A stretch of 64,000 bases of DNA, taken from contig SEMN01000319.1 in assembly GCA_005408345.1 (NCBI GenBank), positions 526,813-590,812 on the forward strand, written 5' to 3'. Below are positions 1-13,450 of this stretch, piece by piece. Source of the DNA: Macquaria australasica (Eukaryota > Chordata > Actinopteri > Centrarchiformes > Percichthyidae). The position numbers and the translations under genes are program-made. Position 1 is the first letter of the stretch. Every line of letters starts with the position of its first letter. Below the pieces are notes generated by a model, which saw nothing but the letters and a program-made list of their open reading frames with translations, ran no database searches and had not been told where the DNA came from.

Positions 1-2289
1 TTGAGAGCAAAAATGGGCACATAAATGGGCACAAGCAAACAGCAGCTGTAGGTTAACTTAAACTCTTAAATTGTCACATTTGCATAAATGAAAATGATAA
101 AAAACAATAATGGTAGGAGGGATACGTCACTCCCTACCCCCCAACAAGAAATCTTGTTTTGTATAGTCTCGGGGATGAACAGCAGGCCTTCTGTTTCCAC
201 CCTGTAAATGCCCATTAAAGTACGGTCAATCAGTCCCACCCTGTTGGCTCTCTTTTAAATTCTCCTGTCTTATAGGACAGCTCTTCCCTGTTGGAGCTCT
301 CACCCAGAAATAGTAAGTTCCTGATGCAGTTGTGTCCTCAGATGAACAAGAGCTTTCTAGGACTGTCAGGAGATGGGAAGCACTTAAATCATGTATCAGC
401 ACTGGATGTAGAGTCCTCTGTGCACTCTGTTCTGCATGATTTAGCAATCTGCTAGTTTCTTTTCCACCTCTGTGTTATTACTTGTTTTCTCCTTATCTTA
501 CTACTAACAACATTTAATAGGGAAGCATAAAGTAAATAAGTAAGTACATTTGGAAATGTGCAGCAGACAGAAAGATTAAAATGACAAAATAAAAAGATAA
601 AAAAAACTATATATTTTTTAAATTATAAAAAGAAAAATGTAAAAAGACAAATAATGACATCAAAACTAAAGATGCAAAAGTAAACATGATTGCTTTTTTG
701 TATTCCAAACTAGCTGCTTTTTCCAAAGCCTGTGGCATTTTGCAGATTGTGATTACATCAGCTACAGTCGAGTGTTGAGGTGGGAATCAACTGGGGTACG
801 GTGGAAAGAACAACACACTTCTGTTCTGACTTGAGGGGAAAAGTTGCATTTTACAGCTTTAAAGTTTGATGCAATAGCAGATACTTTCACCATATTCACT
901 GTGTGTTTGTAGAGGCCCCCAAAGATGACGACCTTTGTGCAATCAGCTCTCCTCAGTTGACTCAGTGGTTCATGCAGAATCACTCAAGTGTGCTGTCGGA
1001 CATGTGATTTCACACGCTGCCTCACACAACAAGCTCTCCGCCTGCAGCATCAACTATTCCAGGACATCTGTGTGGACCACCGAGGCTCCTGACTGCCAGT
1101 CATCAGGGCTGAAAAAAAAACCCCTTCCTCTTTAGATCCAATCAGCAGCACTTCAGCAGCTCGTTCAGCACAGACACCTGATATGGAGCCACTCTAAAGG
1201 CTAAAGCCATGCTCCAGAATAGCTGTGAAAGCAGTGAATGCAGGGCATGTTCAGATGCATTGTAGGTGATTGAGATGAGATCTTTTTCACTTCCTGACAC
1301 AGTTGAGGATATATATTTCAAAACATTTTCACATTTATGTTGAAAAGATTTTGCCTCACTTTTGCAGAGGCATCAAAATCACTCAGACCCTCGAAATTGT
1401 GCAGAAATGAAGCCAAGAATGTGTATGTGCATTCTGCCTTCATGGGGCAGCGAAGGAATCCAGCTGTCCAGTGATGGATTGGAGCTTTAAAGCTTCTTGT
1501 GTGGAGGAGGCATTTCCCCAGTCACCCCTCATCTGTCTCTGAATGCCTAATTGAGGCTGCTGCTTGCTGATTGCCCACCAGAAGTTCAGCTTAGCTGCAG
1601 GTCAAAGTTCATGTGTATCGGATGTCAACAAAGTTAAAGTTTTCTGTTTCACTCAGTCCTTTCCTTTTACCTCTGGCTCTTCGTTTCTGCAGTCTCTCTC
1701 TCTGTCTCTCTGTCTTCCACAAGCTCACTGATATATAAAGTAGGATTTAAGAGCAAAAGACAGTATGCAGAATGAGTTCTTCATACATCTGGAAAATCAA
1801 TTTAGTGCAAAAAGAAGGCAATAGAAAAGAGATTGACAGAACATACTAGTTGCCACAAATGCTTCTAACTTCTCACCTGTCAGTATATTTTGTCGGAACA
1901 CACCACTGTCTGTTTGCCTCAGCTCCCAAAAGTTATGGGCTCCTGTTGTGCCTAAACACACATTAAATATACAGGAGCCTAAAGAGGCGTGTGTCTGCAC
2001 TGACTAATGTAATGCATTATTTGATAAATAACACAGTAAAAATGTTCAATTGTAATTGTATTACCCTTTAAAGCTAAATTAAAGCACAGTGCAGATACAT
2101 ATTACATGCTTTCCATCCTTTTCAAACTTTTTTCTTTTACAAGGTCTTTATGTGACATTTATTTAGGCCGTTTTTAGAGAGTTTGGGCTGCTTATTGAGT
2201 TGTCACTGCAAGGTCCTTTTAGACGTTTTATATAATACTCGACACCTCACCTTTTAAGATTCATGTAATCATGGAAACCCAGTGAACTG

Positions 2290-2650
2290 GTGGTTGAAAC
2301 ATGTCTAGGACCAAGGACCTTGTGGTTGCTCATCTTAGTTAAGGCTCTTCTTCTGTTCTGGCCCCACAGTGGTGGAATGAACCCCCCCCCCCCCCCCCAA
2401 CTGAAGTCCAGGAGTCGGAGGCTGAAACCCCCGCAGCTTCAGAGTACACCTGGACACCCCATGCTAGCACTTACTGACGTCTCATTTCTAAATTAAATAA
2501 AGAGACTGTAAGCACTGGTCCTTCAGCACTGGACCTGTTTTTAGTTGGTTTTTGGGAAGGATACACTCACAGCTTTTGGCAACATCTAGTTCTTGGTTGA
2601 ATGCACTTATTGTTGGTCGCTTTGGACAAGTGTATACAGTCTTCTAGGTT
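2290..2650 (+). mobile_element. LINE ORF2 3'-end remnant
   Basis: Around 2353-2385 one frame reads VLAPQWWNE, matching the conserved APxLWN block near the C-terminus of fish non-LTR retrotransposon ORF2. It is followed by a degraded tail and, at about 2610-2632, GTTGGTCGCTTTGGACAAG, close to the 'gtcgctttggataaaagcgtctgc' ending seen in fish LINE/SINE tails. A run of about 15 C interrupts it. The copy is old and non-functional. The assignment rests on these two motifs. Confidence 0.55.
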
Positions 2651-2719
2651 ACAACTGTGCTAAATGTGGTTAAAAAAAGTCTTTTAGACATCTATGATAT
2701 TCTTTAAAGAAAGTCCTTC

Positions 2720-3100
2720 TCAGATCCTTGAACAGCATCTGAAACCCCTCCAATCACCTCTTTCCCACTTCTTCTGTTGGAATTGGGTGTGCAGCATCTT
2801 CCAAAACCGACAATATGACAATTGTGCCCTCTACATACAGGAACTAGCCAGATGTTCGGAGGTGAGAAAGTATGCAGGGTTTGAACTTTTCTCTTGAGCT
2901 TTCTTTCATTCACACGGCTACTTCAGTCAGATTTTGTGTGAACAATGGAGTGCAACACCATGAATCGAGGAGAGAAGGTGTCTCAAGGTGTGTGCTGTTT
3001 TCTACAATTGCATGATTATTGCGTCTTGCTCCCTTCTATGACAGCCAGCTTTTTGAACACCTTCGAGTGTGTGCATTCAGAACGGCTATAAATTCTACGT
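2720..3100. repeat. dispersed repeat, copy 1
   Basis: This segment aligns collinearly with 22585-22900. Shared landmarks in order are a 'tctgaaacccctc' block, a 'ttggaattgggt/ttggaattaggg' block, 'gacaatatgacaa/caataatctgacaa', a 'cagatgttcggaggtgagaaa/caggtgtgcagaggtgggaaa' block and 'ttctctcaagctctctttt'-like text. Divergence is high, consistent with an old transposon family. The boundaries and class are unknown. Confidence 0.55.
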
Positions 3101-5408
3101 AACACAAGGTGACGTCTAAACTTGACTTTTCAACCAAATTTAGCTCAGTTTAACCTAGACACCTAGACTTTTTTTTTTTTGCAAATCACCAATTCAATGC
3201 TTACTAGGAGGTTAGATGTGTAGGGTTGAGGCTGGAAGATTTCAGGGTCAAGTCTGTGAATCGGCAGCAAAATTACGGTGGATAGTGTGAAAGAAAAACA
3301 CTTTCTTTGCTTTGACAGTGACTCAAAGTGCAACTGAGCATCAAAGCTCAATAGAGGACTGCAATAAAAAACTTAAACACTGGACAGCTGGGTGCTGAGC
3401 TTAATTGTTCCTTAAGAATTAGGAAGCAGATGCCAGCAGCTTTAGAATCTGAAGTTAACAGGCAACTAATGATCAGTGTGTGTTTTGAAAGCTTAGAGAG
3501 AATGCACTGCACCTGCTTCTACATGCATTGTCAAATCCAAAATGAGGCGAGGCTCTTGCTTGAAAGAGGACATTTGTATGCTTCCTGTCATACCCGCAGC
3601 TGTGTTAAAAGGTAGCTGCTACTACAATAACATGCATATCAATGTCTCATTTAGGGGATGGTCAGACTGTGAAGCCGACAAATTCAAGATGAAAGAAGAT
3701 TAGTGTGGTGATACTGAGGCCTTTCTAACTTGTTTTTTTATGTTGCTTCTGTTGAGAAGCTGTCAGCGTTCCCATTTGATCTGATTAGTGTGTTGGCACC
3801 ACTGATCAAAGAACAAGCCTCATTTGTACACTATCACTTCGCCTTTGAACCTCAGATGCTGAGAGTAAAGTAATTTGGCAGATAGGGACGGCGTACAGCT
3901 CTCGACTCCAGCAGTGAGTCATACAGTAAAGGCACGTATTAGCATATTACAGATAACGTGGACAGAATATAAAAGCCACACATAAATTGCCCCAAAACTT
4001 GTGATTTCTGCAGGAAATGGGGAAAAGACATGGGGAAAAGAAAATTGAAATTATGCTTGGGTAATGGAGTTGTTCTCACTCCTGCTGTGTAAAGTCGGTG
4101 GTGATGGTGCGTTTCTGTGCGCTCACCCTGCTCCCTCCCTGTCAAACCTTCAAGTACGAGAGACCACAAACCTCAGGAAGATTACTGTAATGCATTACCA
4201 ATGTCAAACAAGTCTGAGATTAAACAAGTCATTTTCAGAGGGCTCTTAAACCACACAGCTCACTCTCAGGGCTTTGATTCATAGCTCATGCCGGCTATTT
4301 CACTGTACCTTGAGACATTTTGTTGAAGCCATGCCAAGGTTATATGTATAGGAGTGCAAATGCAACGTCTGCAGTTTTGAGCCATAAAACATATCATGTT
4401 CCCATGGTGGATGGTGAATTAGCACCCTGCATCTGGCCTTCTCAACTTTATTCAGCCTGGATCAGAAGAAAAACACCTTTTTTGCATTTTTTTTCTCACA
4501 CTGGACAAAGAGGTGTCCTATCAAAGAGTCCTTGAAAAATCATCCACTTATAAATGTAAATCACTCTGGATGGAAGTTTTGTCAAAATGCCAACGATGTC
4601 AGTCATGGAAAATACGAATATTCAACTAAATTTAATCTTCAATGTCAAAGGCAATGTCATTTGGCATATTTCTTCTATCATTGTTGAGTTGACTGCTCCT
4701 AGCAACCACTACTGCAGCTTCTGTGTCATCTGAAACCAACTACCCAAACCAATCAGCTGTGACTCATGTGTTGTCAGTTAATCAAACAGTGTGGGTGGGA
4801 CTTTGAACTGAAAAACTTTTTGAGATGAATTTCTGTAGGTGGTGTTCAGCTGTGGCAGTCGTTGCAACTCATGCTAACATAGCCAGGCCTTTCTTCTTCA
4901 CTAGTCAACTACACATGTGAAATGTATTACTTCCTGTGATAAATGTTAAACCTTTCAATTACTTGTTGAAAGGTTGTAGGTGTTATGTAGGAGGAATGAC
5001 AACCTTTTAAAGCAATCAGTAAGAGTAGGAAAACAGACATTTAGTTTCAGTTTTGCTGCTTGGCTGCTTGCCCTGACCAAGCAGGCTACCTTGGAGATGG
5101 ACGAGATATAAATAACACTGAAAAGGCAAATAGATTCCAAACCTCTGAACTTGTTTGTATCATTTCACTGTGGATATAGAATAAATATCAAAGAAATGAC
5201 TTTCCACCACATCAGTAGATTCACCGTTATAGGTTAATAGTGTAGTGTTGTATCAGATTTACAACTTGAGACAAATTGATGAGCAACATAAATTAAGTTT
5301 TGTTCCCTTCATCGCTCTTATCTGTAAAAAATACAGACTGTAGTTTAATTTTGCAGATCTGAACTGATGTGTTGTTGTTGTTGTTCTGTCTTTTTGGCAT
5401 TTCCATAG

Positions 5409-5522
5409 CGACAGCATGCCAAAGCGGATGGCTCTGATCTGCTTCCTGTCTCTGGTCATGCTGATGAGCATCCTGGGAAACCTGCTGGTCATGGTGGCCG
5501 TCTGCAAGGACAGACAACTCAG
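5409..5522 (+). CDS. htr4: htr4 exon with TM1 (5-HT4 serotonin receptor)
   Basis: This exon encodes the first transmembrane helix of the 5-HT4 receptor, a Gs-coupled plasma-membrane GPCR that raises cAMP in response to serotonin. The translation contains ILGNLLVMVAVC, with the class A GN motif (N1.50), followed by KDRQLR, nearly identical to mammalian HTR4. A pyrimidine-rich stretch and ATAG acceptor end at 5408. The donor is CTCAG|GTGGGA at 5522/5523, leaving two bases of the Arg codon (phase 2), which fits the next exon. The exon has its own ATG at 5416. Known 5-HT4 receptors have about 20 extracellular residues before TM1, including an N-glycosylation site, and these are absent here. The true start is therefore probably in an upstream exon joined in phase 2. 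Initiation at 5416 would give an unusually short N-terminus. Confidence 0.9.
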
Positions 5523-6039
5523 GTGGGACAGAGCTTTCTTTCCTTTTTACTACATGTATTCCTTTCTTTCCTCTAGTGCACACATACACTTCAAATGAAC
5601 CAAAACTACCAATAACCATCTCTTCATATCTATAATAATATGACCTTATTTAATACTTCTGTATTTTGGCAATACTGGTTTAGGTTTGATATACCAGCAA
5701 ATAATTTAATTCAGAGTGTCTGTGTGTATTTCAGTGACAATAAGTGAATGAATGAGTGTGTGTGTTCTTTTGTGTGTTTGAGTGAGACCAAGAGAGAAAG
5801 GATGTTTGCAAGAGAGAAGGAGTGTAAGAGAAGTAGAGCGAGAGAGCCACAGTTAAGTAATTCATTAACTGCTTCTAAAACTGGATTTCACCAACACTGA
5901 ACACATAGAAACAAAGAAAGGGTGGTTTTTCTATTCACTGTGAAGCTAGATGAGAAACGGCAACAATGCATGCGACGGGCAGAGCTGGCAGGTCATCCTG
6001 AGGACGGCTGGTCATGTGGGAACCACTGTCACCGCAATG

Positions 6040-6200
6040 ATTCAATCTTCTTCTTCTCCTCCTCTCCTCTTGTCCTCTCCACCTTTCCTTTCTCTACTTC
6101 CCTTGTGTCATCCCTCTCTCTCTCTCTCTTCGTTTTCTCTCTTTCTCTATTGCTTACTGTCTCTGATGGTTGGACTGTCCCTCTCTCCCTTTGCCTCCTT
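6040..6200. repeat. polypyrimidine tract
   Basis: CT-rich on the + strand with CTCTCTCTCT runs. Open frames across it on both strands are low-complexity. Confidence 0.75.
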
Positions 6201-6493
6201 CTATCTTGTGACACCTGAGAGCTCAGGGTGACCTTTGTGCCCAGGATGTTGACGTGTGTGTGGAGGATGAGTGTTAGTTAACGTATGCGTGTGTGTGTCT
6301 ACATTAAAAGTAATTGAAGTGAGGTTTAATTTCTGTGTGTAATTGCGTACATAGTGTGTGTGTGTACTGTATGAGTATATTTAAGAACACTGATGAGACA
6401 AAGTCACCGCTGTGATGTCCTCCCTGAGGAGAGAACCATAACACACCATATTTGTTTCTCCCTGCCTCATTGTCTTTCTGTCCACTGGGAAAT

Positions 6494-6515
6494 ACACACA
6501 CACACACACACACAC
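6494..6515. repeat. (AC)n microsatellite
   Basis: About 11 AC units. Confidence 0.93.
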
Positions 6516-7488
6516 TTTATTCCCAGTACACACGCGTAAACTCACATGCAAATACAGAAACCCATACCGACACACACCTCCTCAGTGGGAGCATCCCATG
6601 AGTGGCAGTGTTCGTGACAAAAAATAAAGCATAACTCTCAGCACATCATTAAAAACATTAAAAACTGTTGGCAAAACAGCCAGCAAACAGCCAGCCTGTT
6701 AGTCAGCCTGTCAGGCAGTTTTTAGATCAGTCAATCATTAAAGAAACAGTCAGTATTTTTAAATTTACTTTATTTATCTTATTAGTCCTTACTTTTGGCA
6801 GTAGGCCTATCCCAATTTTAGAAATGCTAACAAACAGGAAGATATCAGTGTTTGTACATGCTGAGGCTTCTCCTTCTTTATTAGAATACCCCACCGATTT
6901 CACTCCTATAACATTATTGAACTCACGATGGTTTTTTTAAAGAAGTGTTCAAAATTGATGTAGCAGACCCAGGGACATCGTCTTTTTTATTCCATGCATT
7001 CGTCTTCCTTGTCAAGATCTGGCACCCACATTACCCACAATGCAACTTGAATACCTGCAGTTCACTCAAAGATTCGGGTGTGTTATGGTAGCAGCGGCTA
7101 CAGTAGCCTCGAGCAGAGATCAGGAGCATTTACAAACTAGCTACAGCTAGCATCTGTACAGTCGGCACGTTGTCTGTTTCAGGAAAATAACCACAGACTG
7201 CACAAACAGTCCAGCAGTCAAATTTGTGCACACATGAGGCAAAATTGGCTGATAGCCAGACAGCCAGTTTGCCATCTTATTACTTGTAGGTTAGTGGTTT
7301 TGAAAAACATGCTAAATGTTAGCATGTTACACTGAGGAGCCAAGACAGGGAAAGTACCACAATGGCAGCAATGTGACAGGATTATTACACAGCAAGTAGT
7401 AGAAACACTGGACAGCAAGTAAAGTCTGTGCAGCCTGCAAGAGAGAAAAGCTGCCAGACAAACTTAGAGGCATTTCACATACGCACCT

Positions 7489-7536
7489 ACACACACACAC
7501 ACGCACACACACGCGCACACACACACACACACACAC
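7489..7536. repeat. (CA)n microsatellite, imperfect
   Basis: About 24 CA units with CGC interruptions. It generates spurious Thr/His frames on the + strand and Val/Cys frames on the minus strand. Confidence 0.93.
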
Positions 7537-9011
7537 GCAGAGTCTTCTGCAGGGAGTTGACACCAACAGAGGGCGATTCAGAGGGTGCTAAACCACTCAT
7601 CAATAACGACCACACAACCACTGTTACCAACCACCTCTTGTTTTTCTCAGTGTGTCATGTCGTGTGTGAACAATACACCCCCCCACACACACACAGACAC
7701 ATGCTGCCACGCAGTCTGCATGCTGTTTATACTGGACATTGGGCAGATCTATGAGCAATTGTGGTGACAAATCTGTGTCTCGTGCCAGCTTTCTTTGGTT
7801 CCTTATTACAAGCAGGAACTTAGTTAGAGATCTTTGTATTTTGTCATTTTGTATCTCATTTGCATATATGTGCATGAAAACTGCTAACTGCTATATATTT
7901 TTATTTGGATTATGGGTAAACAGTACTGGGATCATCTGACTACTTTTTCATTGTGATAAGTAACAATGTATTTTAACTTAAGGTACTTTGTTTTTGCAAT
8001 TGTCTAAAATTTCCATTGTGTAACCTTGGTTTTCCAGTGGTGGCACTGTGGTAATGCAGACCTCTACTCCTTTGGATTCGACCTCATGACATTGACACTG
8101 GAATTATCTTATTTTTCTACAAAAATGAAAAAAAAAATTTAGTAATTAAATAAAGGCTATAATGACATGAATAAATATGACCATAAAAATAAATGTTTAC
8201 ATAAAATATCTACTCATAGTGGCTTTAAAGGAATTAAGAAAGTTTTGCATTAGCAGTTATATTAAATGCTGTTGTATTACAGGGATATTTACTGCCTCAG
8301 GCAACATTTGACAAAAAGAGAAATATTAACTTAATGCCTTTTTATTGGCAGTGGAGTTATTTTGTTGTTACTTCCCCAGGGTCATTTAAGTTACATGGTT
8401 TTTAGCCTTGATATTTCACCAGCTGGAGAAGACCCAACCAGCCAAACCAACGTGGAAAAGGTTTGCACGAGACTGTGTTAAATCAACAAACTAACAAACT
8501 AAATTCCTAATGCTTCTGGTATGACAACGTTTCAGCATCATTATACCTAGGTGGATCATTGTCTCAGCTGTAATCACAGTAATTAACTTCATAAAGAAAA
8601 CTTGGGTGTTTTTCATCATCCTCTTTCTAGCCATGCTACTTACCCAATTTTTAATGATGGATTTTAATTTACTTTCCTTTTGTGTGAACGAATGTGTGTC
8701 TGTGCATATGATTTAAATGGAACATTTACTCCACTCTCTGGTGTCTTCATCCCTCCTTTCCTCTTTGCTGTATTTTCCTGTTAAATGCCCTCATATCTCC
8801 TCCTCTACTTTCTATATTATACAGTACTGACACCATGTGCGTCTGTAAATTACACCAACCTCTCAGTAACACAATCCCTTTTAATAAAGTTTATTTATTC
8901 TTAGCACTTTAAGCTAAACACGATATGTCATCCTAACTTATCCTAACACGACGCCTCCCCCTCTGGGCATTTAATGGTTTCTAAACTGTTCTGAATTACT
9001 GCCAACACTGC

Positions 9012-9200
9012 TGTGTGTGTGTGTGTGTGTGTGCCCTGTATGTGTGTTTGAGCGTACAGCATATGTGTGTATATAACCCTGTGGTCATTCATCAACAGTA
9101 TGTGCATGTGTGTGTACAGTATTTATGTGTGCTTGTGCTTGCTTTTGTTCATATGTGCTTTTCAGATGCGTGTGTGTGTGTGTGTGTATGTGTGTGAACA
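9012..9200. repeat. GT-rich zone with two (GT)n runs
   Basis: Runs at 9012-9033 and about 9169-9187, joined by TGTG-rich sequence. The Cys/Val-rich open frames here are artefacts. Confidence 0.9.
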
Positions 9201-12200
9201 TATGTGTGTGCATGTCCAACATGATTTACGCATGCCCCACATGCAGCGGGCGTAGCAGACAGCTGGTGTTTCCAGCACTAACAGCCTGTTTTAAAGGGCT
9301 GTTTGGGTTAGTGACGGGCAGATGGAAAACCCTCACAGCCATCCGCTCTTACTGAAGCTATTTATAGACCGCAGACCATCCACACTGCAGAGAGCATGGA
9401 GAACAGGCCAGGCCACCTGACTGACACAACTCCCTCGCTGATTAGCTGGTTGGCTGGTGTGGTTCGTCTGTGAATGCAACCGTTTACCAACCTGATAAGG
9501 AAATGGAAAAATTGCCAAATCTCATTATTCTCTGTTTGACTGCCTACCTGTCAGGATTTGTGACGGCTTGACTGACTGATAAGTCGACCAGTCAGCTGGC
9601 AGGTTTTTATACACAGACCCTGTGACTTTCAACCTCCATCCATTTGACCCATCATATCAGGCAACTGGTCATGGGTATATAGGGCTGAACAAAAGATTAT
9701 ATCGATTAATCTGATAATAATTTATCACTCTGTTGATTGATCACACTTAACAGCTGGCAGACAGTGGTATCCAGTCATTTTGTGTCGGCAGATCTGGTCT
9801 TTGTCAAGCACAAAGCTGCACGGGAGAAAGAGAGAGAGAGTATTTATGCACATGTGTGGGTGACAGAACAGTCTGTGTGTCCCAACTGCATAATATATAT
9901 ATATATCAGATCTAACCTTGTTTTGAGTCATTAGTAACCTGGAAAAATGCTGGAAAAACAACATCATGAGGTACAGCTTCAAGTGATGTCAGACTGCATA
10001 GTGAAATTGCTTGATTTTTGAAGGTGGTATTTCGACATCTTAAAAAAAAAAAAAAAGTAATAAATCACTTTTAAAAGGATTTTAAATTTCAAATTGGTGA
10101 AGTTTTCAAATTTGAAAGTGGAAGGATAGTTTTCCAAAGTTAACCTGATAATCACACTGAATGGCTATTTCATTTGACCTAATTATTTAGTCATCATGTT
10201 CATGCCATGTTATTTTTGGGTGGGGTTGTGGCATTTTGTTCTAACCAGCAGCGAGCGATGTATCCGTCAGTCAGTCAGTCTGTCAGTTTGAGGGATACCA
10301 TGCAATAATTTCCAGTTAGTATTGGTAGTTATTGTGGATATATTGGTATTGGTGTATTTGTCAACAGATAAGTACAAAGACGTCGCACTGAAGAAATGCT
10401 AAAGATATGTTTGGTCACAGTTCTGTAATAACTCAATTTAAAGGATTGTTATGAACAATGTTTGATTATGTTGTGTGCCTATGTTAAAAAATGAATGTCT
10501 GCTTTTTTTAAAACTCTCAAATACTGACATTGTGAGTGTGAAAGAAAGAAAGCGTAGCTGTGGGAATGAGTTAATGTGTCTTGAAGATGAGTTTTAACAG
10601 CCTGATTCGGGTCATTAGTTTCTCACTGCCTTCATTGAGTTGCACTGATAATATATAAAACTCATTCAAACAGCAGCTGCTCCCACATTAAACCACTCTG
10701 CAGTATCTCACGTACACTGAGCACCAATGATGTTCTTCACCTGGAATAACCAGTTTAAAAAGTGAAGAGCAGTTAATTCACACACAGAGGCCATGTGGGC
10801 ATCCAGTGGCTTCCCTAAACCAAAGAGATATAGCATATGCACATTTTTAAAGACTTACGTAATTAAAAAAAGTGAAAACAAATTAGATAAATAAATAAGC
10901 GTATGAACAATACAAATATGCACAATATTAAAGACTTACTTAAGGAAAAAATAGAAAAAATAAACTAAATTATTAAATTAGCTTATGAACAATACAAAAA
11001 TAATATAAAGGACACAAGACAGCATTCTCAGGATGACTTATTCAGAAGAAAATCAAGTGTTCATTCAATGCAAGATGGCTAAAACCTGTGATTGTATGGT
11101 TACAGGAGCACCACTCTAACCACTGTCGCACCCTGAATTGGCTATTAACCAGAGCCCTGTTGCAAAGAGTAATGTAGTAGATGAAAGTAAAATATGTCTC
11201 AGGTCCATTTTAGTGTAATGTTTGTGTTTTTTTTTAATATCAGCAGTACTTTGTAGGAACAGCACGGCCCTCATCTGTGACAGCTGTATTGCTTCGATAA
11301 AGAAAACCACCTTTTGTCACAGAGAAAGGGATAAAGACTCCGCAGGCTGTTAGTTACAGCAATCAAGCTGGCATCAGCCCTCGAGCCCCTCTCATTTTCC
11401 CTAAGTTTGACTTATTTGCAGAATGAATCTACCTTAATCTCTTTCTCTCTCTGTGGTTTTTCCTCATTTCATTTCTTTTCTCAACTTTTTCACTTTCACA
11501 ACTCAGCATCTCTCCCTGTCTTCCTCCTCACACTCCACTGAATGGGAAGATGGATGTTTCCTTGTCCCTCTCTCTTGTGTTCTTGTCCTGTTCTCCGGAA
11601 ATCTATTGTTTCCTGAGTAATGGGACCAATATTTGATTTCAAATGCTTTTTTTCCCCCTTTTGTCTCTTTGGTGGGATGGGAAGATAAACTTAGAACCTG
11701 AACTTTTCCTTGTGTGCCTCTGTTTGCCTTTGATTGCTAAGTGAACTTTAACGTCTTGAAGTGAACCCCTTCCTGTAGTAGCTGTTTTGGGCCTTTTTCC
11801 GGCTGATTTTACACACATCTAGTTAGTTGATGCTTAATAACTTCTCATGTAAACATCACAGAACCATGGTTAATGGCTTAAATTGAAGCAGATACTTGTA
11901 CCATTAAATTGCACTTAATTTTTGTTTTATAGTGAACCTACTATTACGTGAATTCTAAAAATTTTACATTTCCTAGCATACCAAATTTCAGGCTGCTATG
12001 TAAAAGTACTAAGATTTTACAGGGAAATTAGTAAGCAGTGTATTTTTTATTTTATTTTATTTTTTACAGATAATCTCTTGGAGCTAAAGACAAACACATT
12101 AGGTACTAACAACCACAAACACCACTAATGAAGGGCTATATAGTCGACAAAACTATCCAAAATGTATCCAAACCTCTTCAAACAACATGAAGCTGTGTTG

Positions 12201-12229
12201 TCCATTTGTAGCAGATCAATCCATTAATC

Positions 12230-12570
12230 AATCAAAATGTATTTATATTGGACCTTTCAAACAAATCAAATGCAATTCAGAGTGCTTTACACGTGATTGA
12301 CGAAATGTTAAATGATGTTAAAATGTGAGATTTAGAGACTAATGCACACCAAAACAACCAAAAGCATAATAAAAGATAATACAAACGAATAACTATAAAG
12401 AATAAGATGATAAAATACTATACAAAATAGATAATAGTAAAATAGTAAAATGTTAACAAAATAAAATAGAATTAAATAAGTAATAATCAGCAGTAACTAG
12501 TAAATAATAAAACCAAAAATTTATGAAGCACTACATAAAAGCCAGACTAAATAGATGGGTTTTTAGTTTG
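12230..12570 (+). repeat. fish LINE/SINE-tail repeat
   Basis: It begins 'aatgtatttatattggacctttcaaac', contains 'gcaattcagagtgctttacac' and ends near 'gatgggtttttagttt'. These are the diagnostic blocks of a very common fish interspersed repeat ('tttatatagcaccttt...caattcaaagtgctttaca...gtgggttttta'). The middle is an A-rich low-complexity expansion. The element is non-coding. Confidence 0.6.
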
Positions 12571-13034
12571 ACTTTGTTTGTGTGACTTTACAACCATTTA
12601 CATCATGTTCCTGGCATGGCTGAACTTCAGTTCTCCAGCCCTCTGGTCCTCTGCAGGTCGTGGGACAGGGAAAGACAGGAAACACCTGTCCTAGGGTTAC
12701 CTGCCTGTTGTTATCTTGTTCCCAAAATCTGACGAGCTCATAAGTGACAGGCATAGCACAGCAGCCTCCACCTGTGGCACTGAGCGACTAATTCAGTCAC
12801 ATCGCAGAACCATAACAAAAAAATCACACTGGCAAACATCAGTGATGTTAAGTAAAATGTGCCCTTCTAAATACAAGCACAGTGAGCGCCTCACTGTATG
12901 GACTGTACTATATATACGTAGGCCTACATAACCTTGCCTTTGTTTGTGACACAGTGTACAAATACAATACAATGCCAACAGCTAGCTTAGAACTACACAC
13001 ACAAGTGAATGGGCTCCAAAGAATATAGTGCATC

Positions 13035-13450
13035 AAAAACAACATACATTAATATGCTGCAATAGCCTCCACTCTTCTGCTTTCAGGCTTTCCACAAGAT
13101 TTTCCAACCTGGCTGCAGAGGTTTGCTCCCATTCAGCCCCAACAGCATTAGTGAGGTCCAACTGATGTTGGGTGATAAGGCCTGGCTCAGTTCATCCCAA
13201 AGGTGTTGGATGGGGTTGAGATCAGGGCTCTGTGCAGGCCAGCCAAGTTCTACCACACTATGCTAGGAATACCAAACCATTTCTTTATGGAGTTGGCTTT
13301 GTGCACGGGGACAGTGTCATGTTCAGACAGGAAAGGGACAAACACAAACTGTTGCCACAAAGCTGGAAGAGCATTATTGTCTAAAATATCATTGTATGCA
13401 GCTTTCTGGAGCTTTCAACCACATTTCACGGTCTTCTTAAGCAAATGGAG
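13035..13450 (-). pseudogene. Tc1-like transposase relic
   Basis: On the minus strand the fragments read YNDILDNNALPALWQQFV, then a region matching EHD-PVHKA, then LGWPAQSPDLNPIQHLWDEL. These are landmarks of the catalytic DDE/D half of Tc1/mariner transposases: the LWQQ block, the second catalytic Asp region, and the SPDLNPIEHLWDE block with the third catalytic residue. Stops and frame changes break the reading frame, so the gene is dead. Terminal inverted repeats were not located. The C-terminal end lies towards 13035. Confidence 0.8.
13401..13436. repeat. shared 'gagctttc' repeat block, copy 1
   Basis: The text 'tctggagctttcaaccacatttcacggtcttc' is repeated with changes at 25862-25905 and 36948-36990. 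The same block therefore occurs three times in the htr4 introns, here next to the Tc1 relic. Confidence 0.55.

Larger units (their letters stand above)
1..5408. other. upstream region, no confirmed gene
   Basis: AT-rich sequence upstream of the TM1 exon. It should be the 5' flank or the first intron of htr4 if the N-terminal exon lies further upstream. I recognise a LINE 3' remnant at 2.29-2.65 kb, a poly-C run at about 2384-2398 and one copy of a dispersed repeat at 2.72-3.1 kb. I could not identify a promoter or a start exon that fits in phase 2. Confidence 0.6.

Noticed and set aside
2946..2990. ATG segment MECNTMNRGEKVSQ followed by GTGTGT as an htr4 start exon
   Set aside because: It ends in phase 1 (or 0 at an earlier GT), but the TM1 exon needs phase 2; it also lies within a dispersed repeat.
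11090..11135. tRNA-like SINE head ('gagcaccactctaaccactgtcgcaccc' on the reverse strand)
   Set aside because: The match is limited to about 30 bp with no body or tail recognised, so it is too short to call.
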